DNA of 64,000 nucleotides from Paenibacillus chondroitinus NBRC 15376. Its GTDB lineage: Bacteria > Bacillota > Bacilli > Paenibacillales > NBRC-103111. Numbering within the stretch: the first letter of the stretch is position 1; every line of letters starts with the position of its first letter. The stretch is taken from the NCBI RefSeq assembly GCF_004000765.1, contig NZ_BILW01000007.1, positions 169,304-233,303 on the forward strand, written 5' to 3'. Below are positions 62,647-64,000 of this stretch, piece after piece. A model generated the notes under the pieces. It was not told the origin of the DNA. It worked only from the letters and a program-made list of their open reading frames with translations, and did no database searches. Position numbers and translations under genes: made by a program.

Positions 62647-63414
62647 CTATTCCTTCGAGCCTATCATGAGCGTGTATCCCATGTAACTATGATACTTATT
62701 CACCAGCTCATCATATCTGGCTGTAATTTGCCATATGCGCGGGTCCATGAACGATTGCTTATCGGATAGATGCACTGGGTCTGGATGCTGGACTTGATCT
62801 TCGAACATCGTTAATGGAAACGGATGGATGCCGGAGAACTCCACAGCAAACTTGCTTCCTTCCAGCAGCTCCCGCCATTCATCCATGCTATAAATTTTAC
62901 TAACTCCATAAAAGCTGCACAGTGCCCTATGGACGCCAGTGGACATATTTTTGACGCGGATAACTTCCCGGTCATAAAGCTTCCCGCCTGGTTTCAACAC
63001 CCGGTAATACTCAGAGACCGCCTTCTGCGCTTCTGCGAAATTCGTGACAGACTCCACCATCACAACGTCAAACGATTCATTTTCAAAAGGTAATTGGCAC
63101 ACATCTCCCTCTCGAAAATCCACCTTCACTCCTTGCTTTTCGGCCCGAATTATCGCTTTAGCTACCATTTCGGGGCGAATATCGACAGCTGTCACTTCAC
63201 ATCCCTGCTCCGCAAGGAAGCACGCCGTTCTCCCCGTCCCGCATCCGACCTCCAGAACGCGTTTCCCTTTCTCTATCGGGTATTTCTTCAATTGTTCCAT
63301 GGTCTCGCCGAACCCGCCAGGGTGCGCATTGCCCACTCCAAGCTTTGCTAACATATCTAGGTACTCGATAGCACTCACACCTCCATAATGGCATTTCAAT
63401 CTCTTTTTTACCAT
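62647..63414 (-). CDS. Class I SAM-dependent methyltransferase
   Basis: A 255-residue methyltransferase: SAM motif I VLEVGCGTGRTACFLAE, motif II VTAVDIRPEMV, motif III EGDVCQLPFENESFDVV, and the acceptor region VLKPGGKLYDREVI. The substrate is unknown. The start is unclear: ATG 63414 lacks a ribosome site, and an in-frame GTG lies right after GGAGGT (too close). Followed by the ROK gene. Confidence 0.88.
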   Translation of the reverse strand: MVKKRLKCHYGGVSAIEYLDMLAKLGVGNAHPGGFGETMEQLKKYPIEKGKRVLEVGCGTGRTACFLAEQGCEVTAVDIRPEMVAKAIIRAEKQGVKVDFREGDVCQLPFENESFDVVMVESVTNFAEAQKAVSEYYRVLKPGGKLYDREVIRVKNMSTGVHRALCSFYGVSKIYSMDEWRELLEGSKFAVEFSGIHPFPLTMFEDQVQHPDPVHLSDKQSFMDPRIWQITARYDELVNKYHSYMGYTLMIGSKE

Positions 63415-63675
63415 ATGGAGGGCTGCTGCCTCTTGTTCGAACTCTGGGTCGATTTTCTAAAAAAAGGCTCCCGCCTAATGGGCTTTTTCAGCTTCTCTTG
63501 AACAGATCGCCCAATCATACAGGGGTAATCGTAACAATGACTTACGCTTGGTTATGAAGTCATTTCATAGCTAAAAAAGATGGAGCTCCAGTTCATTTGA
63601 ACCTTGCTCCTTCTATTATTCATTCCTCGGTATCAATCAACTAACTACATAATATAACTTTCTTATTCACAAATG
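63415..63675. other. Non-coding gap upstream of the methyltransferase
   Basis: No gene is visible. AAAAAGGCTCCC...GGGCTTTTT at 63461-63487 is a weak hairpin of unclear role. Confidence 0.4.
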
Positions 63676-63710
63676 AAAAAAGCTCTTGAAATCAAATGAT
63701 TTCAAGAGCT
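63676..63710 (-). terminator. Terminator of the tRNA cluster
   Basis: AGCTCTTGAAATCA / TGATTTCAAGAGCT perfect 14-bp stem followed by TTTTT on the minus strand, ten bases past the last tRNA. Confidence 0.9.
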
Positions 63711-63719
63711 CTCTTTGTA

Positions 63720-63798
63720 TACCGGCAAGAGGACTCGAACCTCCACCCTTTCGGACTCGATTTTGAGTCGAGCGCGTCTGCCATTCCGCCATGCCGGC
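63720..63798 (-). tRNA. tRNA-Leu (CAA)
   Basis: Cloverleaf readable on the minus strand: acceptor GCCGGCA/TGCCGGT, anticodon loop CTCAAAA with anticodon CAA closed by CTCGA/TCGAG, short variable arm, T arm GGAGGTTCGAGTCCTCT. The genomic sequence after discriminator A is TAC, so CCA is not encoded. Last of the cluster. Confidence 0.93.
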
Positions 63799-63819
63799 AT
63801 ATAAACTTGTAAAAAACAT

Positions 63820-63908
63820 TGGTGCCGAAGACCAGACTTGAACTGGTACGGTAGTCACCTACCGCAGGATTTTAAGTCCTGTGCGTCTGCCGATTCCGCC
63901 ACTCCGGC
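63820..63908 (-). tRNA. tRNA-Leu (UAA)
   Basis: Acceptor GCCGGAG/CTTCGGC, anticodon loop CTTAAAA with anticodon UAA closed by CAGGA/TCCTG, long variable arm (GCGGTAGGTGACTACCGT), T arm CCAGTTCAAGTCTGG. CCA is encoded. Confidence 0.95.
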
Positions 63909-63919
63909 TAATACATTTG

Positions 63920-63993
63920 TGGAGGCGCCACCCAGACTCGAACTGGGGGTAAAGCTTTTGCAGAGCTCTGCCTTACCACTTGGCTATGGCGCC
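63920..63993 (-). tRNA. tRNA-Cys (GCA)
   Basis: Acceptor GGCGCCA/TGGCGCC with discriminator T as usual for cysteine, anticodon loop CTGCAAA with anticodon GCA, T arm CCCAGTTCGAGTCTGGG. CCA is encoded. The cluster may continue beyond the window. Confidence 0.95.
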
Positions 63994-64000
63994 TTAGTAA

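Noticed and set aside
1..64000. CRISPR arrays, rRNA genes, prophage or complete insertion sequences
   Set aside because: No regularly spaced repeats, rRNA sequence, phage structural genes or transposase genes were seen.

Overview
The window looks like a chromosomal segment of a spore-forming, low- to mid-GC Firmicute, most likely Paenibacillus or a close relative. Support comes from spore genes (SspI, a YjcZ-type small protein, a YheC/D-type coat ATP-grasp), a liaIHFSR cell-envelope stress operon, a c-di-AMP riboswitch, strong AGGAGG ribosome sites with many TTG/GTG starts, a sugar ABC transporter next to a membrane-anchored AraC regulator, and two patches of a GGAACTACAG-type intergenic repeat that I associate with paenibacilli (from memory, not searched).

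Layout. 1-5.5 kb: carbohydrate ABC operon (binding lipoprotein cut by the window edge, two permeases) and its sensor/AraC regulator. 5.6-9.1 kb: orphan rpmF, then a three-gene envelope operon (MGDG-synthase-like glycosyltransferase, NodB deacetylase with a C-terminal extension, TVP38/DedA membrane protein). 9.3-13.6 kb: two divergent regulator/target pairs (AraC / epoxide hydrolase; YeiH exporter / LysR). 14-17.2 kb: OmpR-type two-component pair divergent from a thioredoxin-like protein and a CcdA-like membrane protein. 17.2-28 kb: an accessory stretch of single redox genes (SDRs, alcohol dehydrogenase, aldo/keto reductase), a CBO0543-type membrane protein, an ASCH protein, an AraC regulator, at least three gene remnants, and long non-coding gaps holding an unclassified repeat family (CTAACG-N5-CGTTAG and TGCCCRTCCCTCGG cores) plus a 24-bp perfect inverted repeat. 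This is the part most worth following up.

28-43 kb: TrmH-type RNA methyltransferase + KtrA/C potassium subunit beside sspI; a LacI-controlled operon (two Gfo/Idh oxidoreductases flanking a ThuA-like protein); a GGDEF-EAL protein with an altered GGDEF motif; a YheC/D protein with a glycosyltransferase fragment upstream; prfC; a Tat-type phosphoesterase; zwf; small proteins and an acetyltransferase. 43-49 kb: signal peptidase I and the lia operon (with an odd, very GC-rich LiaH), then a riboswitch-controlled 3D-domain wall protein and a tandem repeat patch. 49-56 kb: an Eis-like acetyltransferase, YjcZ, and a molybdenum-cofactor operon (membrane molybdo-oxidoreductase, MOSC, MobA, MoaA, MoeA). 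56-64 kb: a copper-amine-oxidase-N-type protein, a second OmpR-type two-component pair, an MFS transporter, a small DNA-binding-like protein, an alpha/beta hydrolase, a ROK regulator, a methyltransferase, and a tRNA cluster (Cys-GCA, Leu-UAA, Leu-CAA).

All calls rest on reading the sequence and remembered family features; no database search was possible.
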